From an uncultured Clostridia bacterium (lineage in GTDB: Bacteria > Bacillota > Clostridia > Christensenellales > CAG-314): a stretch of 53,253 bases of DNA. Below are positions 42,694 to 50,252 of this stretch, in pieces. The position numbers were made by a program, and so were the translations under genes. The notes under the pieces are model-generated. The model saw nothing but the letters and a program-made list of their open reading frames with translations, made no database searches and was not told where the DNA came from. Each line of letters opens with the position of its first letter. Position 1 is the first letter of the stretch. Where the stretch lies: the NCBI GenBank assembly GCA_947625185.1, contig CANQNJ010000007.1, positions 1 to 53,253 of the forward strand. The letters run 5' to 3'.

Positions 42694-43155
42694 ATGAACG
42701 GCAAGAATGAGAGCGAACGGTTTCTTAGCGGAAAAGAACTGTATCAAAGCATTATCGGCAAGGGCTCGCGCGACGTACACGCGTTGGTCGGACAGCTGCT
42801 TATCGAATTGGGATTCAAGAGCAAGCTGATCGGAACGACTTTTTTGAAAGACGCGATACTGTACCGATACGAAAAATCCGACGTGGCGCATGTGTGCTAT
42901 ACCAACGAAGTGTACGCCGCCGTGGCAGACAAGCTGCACTCTACGCCCACGCGAGTGGAACGGGCGATTCGCACGACAATAAGCGATTGTTGCGAGTACG
43001 GCAATCTGGACGCATTCGGCGATCTGACGCACAGCAGAGTAGCCACGCCCGGTTATGCTCCCTCCAATACGGAGCTGATAAGCAACATCGTATCCTGGCT
43101 GCAATTGGAGAAGGACAAGGGACACATCAGGGACAGCGCACGTCTGTCGGAGTAA
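42694..43155 (+). CDS. Stand-alone Spo0A C-terminal-type DNA-binding protein
   Basis: This 153-residue protein matches the sporulation transcription factor Spo0A only in its DNA-binding effector domain. Family stretches are LGFKSKLIGTTFLKDAI (about 39-55), TNEVYAAVADKLHSTPTRVE (70-89) and RAIRTTISDCCEYGN. The phosphoacceptor receiver domain is absent; the N-terminal 25 residues are only a short polar leader. AAGGAGG precedes ATG 42694. It has its own promoter and could bind Spo0A boxes without phosphorylation, as a competitor or constitutive regulator. That role is inferred. Confidence 0.82.
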   Translation: MNGKNESERFLSGKELYQSIIGKGSRDVHALVGQLLIELGFKSKLIGTTFLKDAILYRYEKSDVAHVCYTNEVYAAVADKLHSTPTRVERAIRTTISDCCEYGNLDAFGDLTHSRVATPGYAPSNTELISNIVSWLQLEKDKGHIRDSARLSE

Positions 43156-43178
43156 CGCGTATTTCGGAAATATTACGA

Positions 43179-43207
43179 TTGAATTTTGCGACAAAACGAG
43201 TTATAAT
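43179..43207 (+). promoter_or_regulatory. nnrD promoter
   Basis: TTGAAT (43179-43184) and TATAAT (43202-43207) are 17 bases apart, so nnrD can be transcribed apart from the gene before it. Confidence 0.8.
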
Positions 43208-43225
43208 ATTTTGTCGAGGTGCGTT

Positions 43226-44122
43226 ATGCAAAATGATACAAATCGAACCGTCTGGCAAGGCGAGGACTGCCGCGCCTGCCTCGGGTGGCGAAGCGGCGAT
43301 TGCAACAAGGGAGACTTCGGGTACATCGCGCTTATCGGCGGCAGCTTGCAGTACGGCGGAGCGGCAAAACTCGCCAATATGGCTGCTTGCGCTATGCGCA
43401 GCGGAGCGGGCGTGGTAAAACTTGCGGTGCCGAGAACAATAGCCGACGCCGTGACGCCTTATTTGTTGGAAAGTACTCTTGCGCCGCTATCCGACCGCAA
43501 CGGCGAACTGCGTTTCGTCCCGTCGGAAATTGCCGAACTTATCCGCAATGTGAGATCGGTTGCCATCGGTATGGGGTGCAAAACGGGCAATGGGGTGCGA
43601 AAAACGTTGCAATATCTGCTGCAAAACTTCCGCGGCACGCTCGTTATCGACGCAGACGGACTCAATTGCATTGCAACGAGGACGGACTTGTTGAAAGGTT
43701 GCAGACCGCGCGTCGTAGTTACGCCGCACGTCGGCGAATTTTCACGGCTGACGGGACTTGCCGTTGAAGAGATCAAGTCGCATCCAACGGAATATGCGCA
43801 GCGCTTCGCATCCTACCACGGCGTAATCACGCTGTTAAAGGGCGCCTCCACCACCGTTACGGACGGAAACAAAACTTACGTTATCGAGAGGGGCTGCGCG
43901 GGAATGGCGACTGCGGGCAGCGGCGACGTGCTTTCGGGGATAGTTGCCGCCATTTGCGCTTACAATAACGACAAATTGTTCGAAGCGGTTGCCACCGCCG
44001 CCTACGTCAACGGACTTGCGGGCGAACTTGCCGAGGCGGAGTCCAATCCGATATCTATGACCGCTGGCGACACCGCAAGACACATAACCGCGGCAATTTC
44101 GTCGTTGATATCCCGACCGTGA
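43226..44122 (+). CDS. nnrD: ADP-dependent NAD(P)H-hydrate dehydratase
   Basis: This 298-residue ribokinase-fold enzyme repairs hydrated NADH and NADPH. Family motifs are NKGDFGYIALIGGS near the start, VTPHVGEFSRLTG (about 167-179) and the phosphate-binding GCAGMATAGSGDVLSGI (about 223-239). The epimerase half found in fused Nnr proteins is not present, and no nnrE lies in the window. The ATG at 43226 has GAGG upstream; an alternative start at 43211 lies inside that site. Confidence 0.9.
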   Translation: MQNDTNRTVWQGEDCRACLGWRSGDCNKGDFGYIALIGGSLQYGGAAKLANMAACAMRSGAGVVKLAVPRTIADAVTPYLLESTLAPLSDRNGELRFVPSEIAELIRNVRSVAIGMGCKTGNGVRKTLQYLLQNFRGTLVIDADGLNCIATRTDLLKGCRPRVVVTPHVGEFSRLTGLAVEEIKSHPTEYAQRFASYHGVITLLKGASTTVTDGNKTYVIERGCAGMATAGSGDVLSGIVAAICAYNNDKLFEAVATAAYVNGLAGELAEAESNPISMTAGDTARHITAAISSLISRP

Positions 44123-44327
44123 ATGCGTCGGCGTATCGAACCGCACGCAGAGGGAGACCGCCGCACCGTCAACGAGTCTTGACGCGCACAGAGAGCGTCG
44201 GCGCATTTTCTCGTGCTAAAACTTCGGCACTGAGCCACACCAACAGGAAAACTCGCGCGTTGCGACGTCTTGCGGAAAGCAAAAACCCGCGGCAAACAAC
44301 GTCGGCGACACAATTTGATAAAACGAT
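44123..44327. other. Gene-free stretch between nnrD and the tRNA-Ser promoter
   Basis: I see only short hairpins (for example CGTCAA/TTGACG at about 44168-44185), no T-run and no supported ORF. Confidence 0.4.
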
Positions 44328-44356
44328 TTGACATTATCGTGACTTGTTGGTATAAT
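44328..44356 (+). promoter_or_regulatory. Perfect consensus promoter before tRNA-Ser
   Basis: TTGACA (44328-44333) and TATAAT (44351-44356) are exactly 17 bases apart. The start would be about 44363, 265 bases before tRNA-Ser. Confidence 0.85.
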
Positions 44357-44362
44357 AAGATA

Positions 44363-44627
44363 GCTTGTCGAGATTGTCAGTTCGTACCGGGCGCAGCGAC
44401 GAACGCCTTTTGGAACGAGCGAATAAATAGTTCGCACTCCGAAACAAATAAAACAAGCCCAACGTATTTCGTCCAAAAGGACGAAGGTTGCGCAAGCGCA
44501 ACGAGCGAAGTGGTTATGCCGAGGAGCGCAACGACGAACGCCGCGCAGGACACCGTCCGAGCATAACGGCCCGCCGAGTGCGGGCATACGAAGAAACCGA
44601 CAAAGCAAAACACACAATATATAACTT
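44363..44627 (+). other. Hairpin-rich transcribed leader before tRNA-Ser
   Basis: No ORF is supported here. Hairpins include TTCGTCC/GGACGAA (44467-44484), GTTGCGC/GCGCAAC (about 44488-44503) and a longer GTTATGC/GCATAAC pairing. The latter encloses CAACGACGAACGCCGC, which resembles the inside of the repeat at 36.4 kb. It may be a related repeat inserted between promoter and tRNA, or a separate RNA. Confidence 0.45.
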
Positions 44628-44720
44628 GGAAGAGTATCGAAGTGGTTGTAACGGCCCGCACTCGAAATGCGGTTGCCACCTATCGGTGGCACATGGGTTC
44701 GAATCCCATCTCTTCCGCCA
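44628..44720 (+). tRNA. tRNA-Ser (anticodon CGA)
   Basis: A 93-nt class II tRNA with acceptor GGAAGAG/CTCTTCC, anticodon loop CUCGAAA, a long variable arm (GCCACC/GGTGGC), a GTTCGAA T-loop, discriminator G and encoded CCA. Its last 21 bases are repeated at 44890-44910. Confidence 0.94.
44700..44720 (+). repeat. tRNA-Ser 3' end, left att-like copy
   Basis: This 21-bp sequence (from CGAATCCCATC to the CCA end) is identical to 44890-44910. It looks like the core of an attachment site that regenerates the tRNA 3' end after integration. Confidence 0.75.
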
Positions 44721-44889
44721 CGCGGCGGCTGCGTCTATCGGTCGCAAAGAAAAGAACTCACACTCTGTGTTGGTCCTTTTTCTTTGTTCCTTTTTACTTG
44801 CGGCATTATGTCTACAAAGATGCGAGTGCGAAACATGTAGCGTTCCGCAACACTCTGTATTGCTTCACTCACCCTCGCCCTGCTCGGGA
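44721..44889. mobile_element. 169-bp insert between duplicated tRNA-Ser ends
   Basis: With one copy of the core this insert adds 190 bp between the tRNA and its own terminator. It contains no gene. It is probably the scar of an element that lost its contents. Confidence 0.55.
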
Positions 44890-44910
44890 CGAATCCCATC
44901 TCTTCCGCCA
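44890..44910 (+). repeat. tRNA-Ser 3' end, right att-like copy
   Basis: Second perfect copy of the 21-bp tRNA-Ser end, directly followed by the terminator expected after the tRNA. Confidence 0.75.
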
Positions 44911-44911
44911 A

Positions 44912-44960
44912 ACGGTACCCAACTGAACACCTAAAAGCGCGAAGTTGGGTGCCGTTTTTA
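44912..44960 (+). terminator. Terminator of tRNA-Ser
   Basis: A 13-bp stem with one wobble (44912-44924 with 44943-44955) is followed by TTTT. It starts two bases after the duplicated tRNA end. Confidence 0.8.
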
Positions 44961-45089
44961 TCAAATAAGGGCTTCTGTCTTGTATTCATTGCCGGTGATA
45001 TCTTCACCGTATTGATGCGAATCGATTTCTATCGTAATCGTAGTTGAGCAAAAAAAAAGAAAGCATTGATAACAATTACGTTGCTGTAT

Positions 45090-45469
45090 GATACACGCCG
45101 AAGACAACGAATATTCGAGTTGTAGAGCAGTACATCGACAAAGCCTTTTCCGCTAAAACGGACGCCTTACTCGATTTCTATCGCAAAATTATGAACAGCA
45201 ATAAAAAGCAGTTTGATATTGTCTTGTGTGGAAGTTATACTGCTTTGCACACAACCACTATGACAGCTCAAAATACGGCTACTCTGTCTACAAAAACGGA
45301 GTCGAAATAGTTTCCGTAAAATAACGTTTTCAGAAGGTTTCACAAGCATTATCTTTGAAGCTATGATTAAAGACATGGCGCAGCACTATTCGGCAAGCCT
45401 CTCGCAACATGTCATACGCGACTATGCGCGAAAACTCAAAAGGGCAAAAGGGAGAGAAAATTGGATATA
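45090..45469 (+). pseudogene. Decayed serine recombinase (resolvase family)
   Basis: Pieces of a large serine recombinase can be read in shifting frames. The first is VEQYIDKAFSAKTDALLDFY with FDIVL. Another frame gives WKLYCFAHNHYDSSKYGYSV and KNGVEIVSV, and a third gives SIIFEAMIKDMAQHYSASLS ending in RDYARKLKRAKG. At least two frameshifts interrupt it, and the N-terminal catalytic serine region is missing or unrecognisable. The remains end inside the start of the next gene. They mark a lost mobile element beside tRNA-Ser. Confidence 0.75.
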
Positions 45470-46459
45470 AACGAAAAGATACAACAGCTGATAACGCAAA
45501 ACGATTTGGGCACTGAAATAATTTCCATACAAAAAATCTCGGGCGGACTGTCCCACAAAATTTACAGAGTCCGAACGGACAAAGCCGACTACGCGATAAA
45601 GGAACTTAACCCCGCAATTATGCGGAAAAAGGACGCCTATCGCAATTTCGTTTTCTCCGAAAAAGTGGCTCGCACCGCAAGACAAAACGGAATAAATGCC
45701 GTTTGCGCGTTACAATTTTGCGGTGACGTCGTGCTAAAAGTCGGTGATAGCTTTTTTATGGTTTTCGAATGGTTAAATGCCACAACATTGACTGCCGAAC
45801 AAGTTGACGAAAAACATTGCAGAATCATCGGACAAACGCTGGCAAAACTTCACAATATAAACTTTTGCAAACCGAAAAACATACAGCAAAACACGCAAAA
45901 AACGTCGCTTGATATAAATCATTATATTACGCTGTCAATAGAACAAAACAAACTGTATGCACAACGTTTGCAACGAGACGCCGATCTTCTGTTAAAATTA
46001 CACAAACGGGCGGCGGAGGCAACAGACAACCTGAATGGCGATCTGACCGTCAGCCACGCGGATCTCGATTGCAAAAATGTTATGTGGCAGGGCATTACCC
46101 CTTTCATAATCGATTGGGAGTCAAGCGGCTGCATTAACCCCACTTTGGAACTTGTGCAAGTTGCCTGGTATTGGGCAGGAGGAGATATCGAAAATTTGGT
46201 CCCGAGCAAATTCGAAACCGTAATAAAAAGCTACCTCTCGGAGTATCGAGGCAAGTTATGTACCGATTACGCCGCCCTCGTTTATGCAAATATAGGTCCC
46301 AAACTTGCTTGGTTGGAATACAACCTGACAAGGGCGTTTGTCGAAACGGACGAATTCGCGGAAATCGCGGATAATGAAGTTGATAAAAGCTTGAAAGAAA
46401 CAGAATATTGCGTTGATTTATTTGACGCTGTTGTAAAAGTTCTGAAAAACTGTTTTTAG
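45461..46459 (+). CDS. Aminoglycoside/choline kinase-fold phosphotransferase
   Basis: This 332-residue protein has the APH/ChoK kinase fold. A glycine-rich N-lobe (KISGGLSHKIYRV, about 25-37) and lysine K47 (YAIKEL) come first. The catalytic loop HADLDCKN (H199, D201, N206) and the metal-binding IIDWES (D218) follow. It phosphorylates a small alcohol or aminoglycoside; the substrate cannot be read from sequence. The start is TTG 45461, six bases after AAGGGAGAG; it overlaps the end of the decayed recombinase. Codon use is more AT-rich than in its neighbours, which suggests it arrived with the lost element. Confidence 0.8.
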   Translation: MDINEKIQQLITQNDLGTEIISIQKISGGLSHKIYRVRTDKADYAIKELNPAIMRKKDAYRNFVFSEKVARTARQNGINAVCALQFCGDVVLKVGDSFFMVFEWLNATTLTAEQVDEKHCRIIGQTLAKLHNINFCKPKNIQQNTQKTSLDINHYITLSIEQNKLYAQRLQRDADLLLKLHKRAAEATDNLNGDLTVSHADLDCKNVMWQGITPFIIDWESSGCINPTLELVQVAWYWAGGDIENLVPSKFETVIKSYLSEYRGKLCTDYAALVYANIGPKLAWLEYNLTRAFVETDEFAEIADNEVDKSLKETEYCVDLFDAVVKVLKNCF

Positions 46460-46761
46460 TTATATAAAACGAGCCGAAATCCGAAGACTTCGGCAAGTTC
46501 AAAAATCCGACTTTTCAATAAATGCCAAGATACACAAGGCACTTGCTCCAAAAACAAGACGCGCAACTTGCGGCAATTCCATCGGCATCACCACCGAATT
46601 TTAATCATATTCTCAATTTTCCGTCAATGCGATACGCATCAAGTTACAGGTCAATCAATTATATTGAAAGACAATGGCGCTTGTATAGCTGTGTTGACGC
46701 AACGGACAACGCGCTTGCATGGCTTTGCCGAGCGCAATAGCCGGCGGTCGGCGCAAGCGGA
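46460..46761. other. Gene-free stretch between kinase and hydrolase genes
   Basis: A 72-codon plus-strand frame (46522-46740) has no ribosome binding site and no family motif. Base composition is still AT-rich to about 46680, so the acquired segment may end here. Confidence 0.35.
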
Positions 46762-47412
46762 TCAATCTTTGAAGCGAGAAAGCACCACCACGCGCGTATC
46801 GGCGTTATCGGGGGCGTCGTTCAACACAAGCGAGTCCGCGCCGTTGTCGGTTATTGCCGACTGCGGAAACAGCGCAAGAAACTTGTCTACGCCGTCCACG
46901 TTGAAGTTGTGTTCCGACGTTCTGTAATGCATCGGGATCACAATACGGGGCTTGACAGCGTCCACATACTGTTTGGCGCCGACAGCGTCCACCGTAAAAG
47001 TGCCGCCGACGGGTATAAGCAGCACGTCGCAATCGCGGATTCTATCCGCCACAGCCTCGTCATAGCAGCCGATATCCCCCATATGGACCACCTTGATACC
47101 GTCCACCAAAAACATAAACACCAAATTGTTGCCGCGCTTGGCTCCCTTGACGTCGTCGTGATAGGTGGCGACGCTCTCTATGGCTATATCGTCGGCGGCG
47201 AGACTTACCTCTTCGTCCAATACGGCGGGGTCGCCGATAATGCCGTCCGTGCAGTCGTGATCTTGGTGATGATGCGATACCGTTATTACATCGCACCTGA
47301 CGGGAGTCATCTCAAACCCCACCATTGCCGCGCTGTACGGATCCGTAACTACCGTTGTGCCCATCTCGCTGATGAGCCTGAAACTTGCGTGTCCCAAATA
47401 TTGCAGTTTCAC
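46762..47412 (-). CDS. Metallo-beta-lactamase-fold hydrolase (UlaG-like)
   Basis: This 216-residue protein has the HxHxDH zinc motif (H47, H49, D51, H52), an early LGHASFRL and a downstream GDIGCYDE region with a metal-binding aspartate. It ends with IPMHYRTSEHN, whose histidine completes the site. It belongs to the broad group of zinc-dependent hydrolases related to UlaG; the substrate is unknown. The start is GTG 47412, six bases after GGGAGG. A near-perfect promoter lies upstream. Confidence 0.85.
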   Translation of the reverse strand: MKLQYLGHASFRLISEMGTTVVTDPYSAAMVGFEMTPVRCDVITVSHHHQDHDCTDGIIGDPAVLDEEVSLAADDIAIESVATYHDDVKGAKRGNNLVFMFLVDGIKVVHMGDIGCYDEAVADRIRDCDVLLIPVGGTFTVDAVGAKQYVDAVKPRIVIPMHYRTSEHNFNVDGVDKFLALFPQSAITDNGADSLVLNDAPDNADTRVVVLSRFKD

Positions 47413-47440
47413 ATTGCACCTCCCGATACCTTGTACCGAT

Positions 47441-47469
47441 ATTGTAGTTCAAAGCGGCAATATTGTCAA
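47441..47469 (-). promoter_or_regulatory. Promoter of the hydrolase gene
   Basis: TTGACA (47464-47469) and TACAAT (47441-47446) are 17 bases apart on the minus strand. Confidence 0.85.
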
Positions 47470-47593
47470 AGTGGAAAAAGGACAAAAACAAAAAATTTTT
47501 TGCGCAAAGGCAACAGCGTATGTGCGTTGTGGCGCGATTTGGCATAATGAAGCAAAGCAATTTACAAAAAAAGTAGATTTTTTTGCGAATATC

Positions 47594-47602
47594 TGCTATA
47601 AT
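47594..47602 (+). promoter_or_regulatory. Extended -10 promoter of the dehydrogenase-like gene
   Basis: TGCTATAAT, an extended -10 element, with no clear -35 box, about 80 bases before the start codon. Confidence 0.6.
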
Positions 47603-47683
47603 GATAGTACTTATCGGGCGAGACGGCCATATGTCCGTTTACCCGCGATGCAAGCGATTGCAACATTCCCGATCGGAGGTTTT

Positions 47684-48697
47684 ATGAAGGCTTGGATATT
47701 GGAAGAACCGAAAAAGCTGCGGCTTGCGGAATCTGCACCAACCGAAATATCCGAAAATCAAATCAAGGTCAAGATAGAGGAGGTACTCATAACCAACTCG
47801 GACTTTGAGATATATACGGGCGCAAACAAGCGCAAGTATCCCTTCGTTATGGGCAGAAACGCCGTCGGCGTGGTATCCAAGGTGGCGGGAGACAATCCTT
47901 TCTTCAACAAGATGGACCGCGTAGCCATCGAGCCGTATATTCCGTGCGAAGCCTGCGACGAATGCAAAAACGACGAATACGAGAAATGCTCCAATATGCA
48001 GGAACTCGGCTACAACTGCAACGGCTTGTTGCAGAACTTTGTCGATCTGCCCTATTCGCTGCTGCACCGCCTCCCCGAAAAACTTAAAAACGAAAAAGCG
48101 CTGTTTGTGCCGTATGTGGCTTTTTGCCTCAACGTGATAGACGCGCTCAACCTCGAAAAAGGACGCCATATCGCCATATTCTCCTCCACCAAGACGGGGC
48201 TTATCCTGGCGCAACTCGTAGCCTATTACCAAGCCGTTCCCGTATTCATCAGCAACCGCGAGGAATTGTTGGACGTGGCGCGCGGATTGGGGATATTTTA
48301 CAGTTTCAACCCCGATCAGGTGGACGTGGAAAACGAAATACTTGCCATCACGGGCGGCAGAATGTGCAACGAATTGGTACTGTTCAGCAACTCGGACTTC
48401 AATATGAAAGACGTTTACAACGTGGCTGCCGTCAATGCCAATATTTGCCTTGCGGGTTACTCCAACAAGGAGAGCAAACTGTCCGTCGCGCAGATATGTA
48501 AGAAACATCTCAATATATTCGGCGTGTACAACGGCGCGGGCAGCTACTCTTCCGCGATCAATCTGTTGGTTACGGAAACGGTAAACGTGGATTCGCTTGT
48601 CGGCAAGGTCGTGCCCTTCGACAAATTGGACGAAGAACTTGCCAAGACCAAGCCGGACGATCTGATACTCAGATCCAAGATAGTAAAAATAAACTGA
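47684..48697 (+). CDS. Medium-chain dehydrogenase homologue lacking catalytic zinc residues
   Basis: This 337-residue protein has the overall layout of zinc alcohol dehydrogenases. The four structural-zinc cysteines are intact (C88, C91, C94, C102). The catalytic-zinc positions are not. The usual CG(S/T)D reads TNSD (T37), and the GHE motif reads GRN (R58, N59). The cofactor motif GxGxxG is reduced to SSTKTG (167-172). It may be an enzyme with altered chemistry or a binding protein derived from the family. GGAGG precedes ATG 47684; the longer open frame from 47357 lies in the divergent promoter region and is not real. Confidence 0.82.
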   Translation: MKAWILEEPKKLRLAESAPTEISENQIKVKIEEVLITNSDFEIYTGANKRKYPFVMGRNAVGVVSKVAGDNPFFNKMDRVAIEPYIPCEACDECKNDEYEKCSNMQELGYNCNGLLQNFVDLPYSLLHRLPEKLKNEKALFVPYVAFCLNVIDALNLEKGRHIAIFSSTKTGLILAQLVAYYQAVPVFISNREELLDVARGLGIFYSFNPDQVDVENEILAITGGRMCNELVLFSNSDFNMKDVYNVAAVNANICLAGYSNKESKLSVAQICKKHLNIFGVYNGAGSYSSAINLLVTETVNVDSLVGKVVPFDKLDEELAKTKPDDLILRSKIVKIN

Positions 48698-48747
48698 ACC
48701 GCAAGCGGCGACAACTTTAATGAAAATAAAAAATATATCAAGGGTAT

Positions 48748-48782
48748 AAAAAAGAGGGACGTAAAATACGCCCCTCTTTTTT
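48748..48782. terminator. Bidirectional terminator
   Basis: An 11-bp stem AAAAAAGAGGG/CCCTCTTTTTT (48748-48758 with 48772-48782) ends both the rightward dehydrogenase-like gene and the leftward ABC operon. Confidence 0.88.
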
Positions 48783-48838
48783 ACTACGCATTGCTTCAAA
48801 CGTCTTTTTTTCCAAGCCGTCCCCGTGCGGACGACGCG

Positions 48839-49444
48839 TTATTCTTCCACAACTTGAACGGCGTACTTGTCGTCAAGTCCGCGCTCTTTCAAAAAGGCGT
48901 TGAACTCGGCAGAAAGCTGTTCGGCAGAGTATTCGGCGGTTTTTGCGTTCGGCGTTACGCTGTGCGCGCGGATATTCGCCTGCGTCTTGGCGTGAAGCTC
49001 GTCGAGCTTTCTTGCTGTGTCTGCATTCGCGTTTGCTGCGCCGCGCTTGATGTTCTCGATGACGAGGCGACATTTTGCTTTGAAGCCATTGGTGTGCAAA
49101 AATTCGCGGAATTCCTTGTTTTCCTCGGAATTTTTGACGGCTTCGATATTCGCTTTGTCCTGTTCGTGTTGGCGGCGAGCGTTTTCGCCCATTTGATCGA
49201 ACGCCACCTTGAATTTTGCGACGATTCCTTTGGTATGGCAAAATTCTTCAAATTGCTTGCTTATTTCTTCCTGACTTACCGCATAGTCCGCATTGTAGTT
49301 TTCCATTTTCTTCCTCCTTATTTCTATGATTTTTTGATTTTTTTGAGAGTGTTTCAGAAGTATCTCAAATTGCTCCGCATAGGTCTTTGCCGACAGAAAT
49401 TCGTTCAGATCCTCTGCTGTCAGCGATTCATCTTCATATTTCAT
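48839..49444 (-). CDS. Unrecognised soluble repeat protein at the end of the ABC operon
   Basis: I do not recognise this 201-residue, highly charged, helical protein. It contains degenerate repeats of about 25 residues with the pattern (E/Q)xFxxFxxxxGhxxKhxhxh: about 62-82 (QFEEFCHTKGIVAKFKVAFD), 109-130 (REFLHTNGFKAKCRLVI) and 178-198 (FNAFLKERGLDDKY). The start may be a weaker fourth. There is no signal peptide or membrane segment. AAGGAG lies over the end of the upstream permease gene, ten bases away, so it is co-translated with the transporter. It could be an accessory or regulatory partner, by context only. Confidence 0.75.
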   Translation of the reverse strand: MKYEDESLTAEDLNEFLSAKTYAEQFEILLKHSQKNQKIIEIRRKKMENYNADYAVSQEEISKQFEEFCHTKGIVAKFKVAFDQMGENARRQHEQDKANIEAVKNSEENKEFREFLHTNGFKAKCRLVIENIKRGAANANADTARKLDELHAKTQANIRAHSVTPNAKTAEYSAEQLSAEFNAFLKERGLDDKYAVQVVEE

Positions 49445-49454
49445 TACGCTCTCC

Positions 49455-50252
49455 TTATACCAAGCTCGTCTTGTTAAGAATGACGTTGCTTACCGCTCCA
49501 AGTCCCGCGGCGAAGAGCGGACCGCCGAGAACGCACAGCGCGACGTTGAACGCACCGGAATTGAGCGGCGTCATCATGGGGATCATCGTAAAGAGCAACA
49601 TGCCCGCGGCAAGAGAGCCGAGGATGGATAACCAAAGCCGCTGCTTCCCGACCGTCGCAAGCGTCAGAGCAATGGACACGAATACGAGCGCAAAGAACAC
49701 TTTACTTATCATGCAGGCGATAATTCCGCCCGCGCTTGCACCCACCGCCGCAAGGTCGAAAGACAGTCCCGCTATCCCGCCGCCGATCATCGCGCCGATG
49801 AAGTAAAGGACGAACATTCCCGTCGCCGCTACAAACAGCACAATGGTTTTGGAAAGGATGTAATCGAGCTTCTTGGAACGCACCGTGAACAGGTTCTTGA
49901 CATACCCGCTGCGGAAGTCCTCGCCCACAAAAAGACACACGAAGATCGCCACGAGGAAGTACAGAAGATTGATATTGCACATACTCGTGAGATCCATGCT
50001 CATAGCGCCGCCCGCCGAGCCGATTGCCTGCCAGACGTTGGTGAATGTCTCAACCGTTTCTTCCGCGCCCGTCTGCGGGTTTACGGTCGTCCCTCCAATG
50101 AAAGAGGTCATCACGAGGATAAGAATGGGGAGCGCGAGGCTGACTGCGAGCATGATCCAGACCGTGGGCATCGTGAACATTCTGCGCGCGTCCACTTTGA
50201 GCATAGTTTTGAGGCGTTTGCCGAAATCGCCGTTTTTGATATTCGTATTCAT
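49455..50252 (-). CDS. ABC-2 type permease of the second transporter pair
   Basis: This 265-residue protein has six membrane segments, a cytosolic N-terminal helix (KRLKTMLKVDARRMFTMPT) and a large loop after the first segment. It resembles BcrB-type permeases involved in resistance to bacitracin or lantibiotics. The DFRSGYVKNLFTVRSKK stretch parallels DYRSGYVKQLFTTHAKK in the other permease (51157-51975), so the two are paralogues. Its ATG overlaps the upstream ATPase stop by four bases. Confidence 0.85.
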   Translation of the reverse strand: MNTNIKNGDFGKRLKTMLKVDARRMFTMPTVWIMLAVSLALPILILVMTSFIGGTTVNPQTGAEETVETFTNVWQAIGSAGGAMSMDLTSMCNINLLYFLVAIFVCLFVGEDFRSGYVKNLFTVRSKKLDYILSKTIVLFVAATGMFVLYFIGAMIGGGIAGLSFDLAAVGASAGGIIACMISKVFFALVFVSIALTLATVGKQRLWLSILGSLAAGMLLFTMIPMMTPLNSGAFNVALCVLGGPLFAAGLGAVSNVILNKTSLV

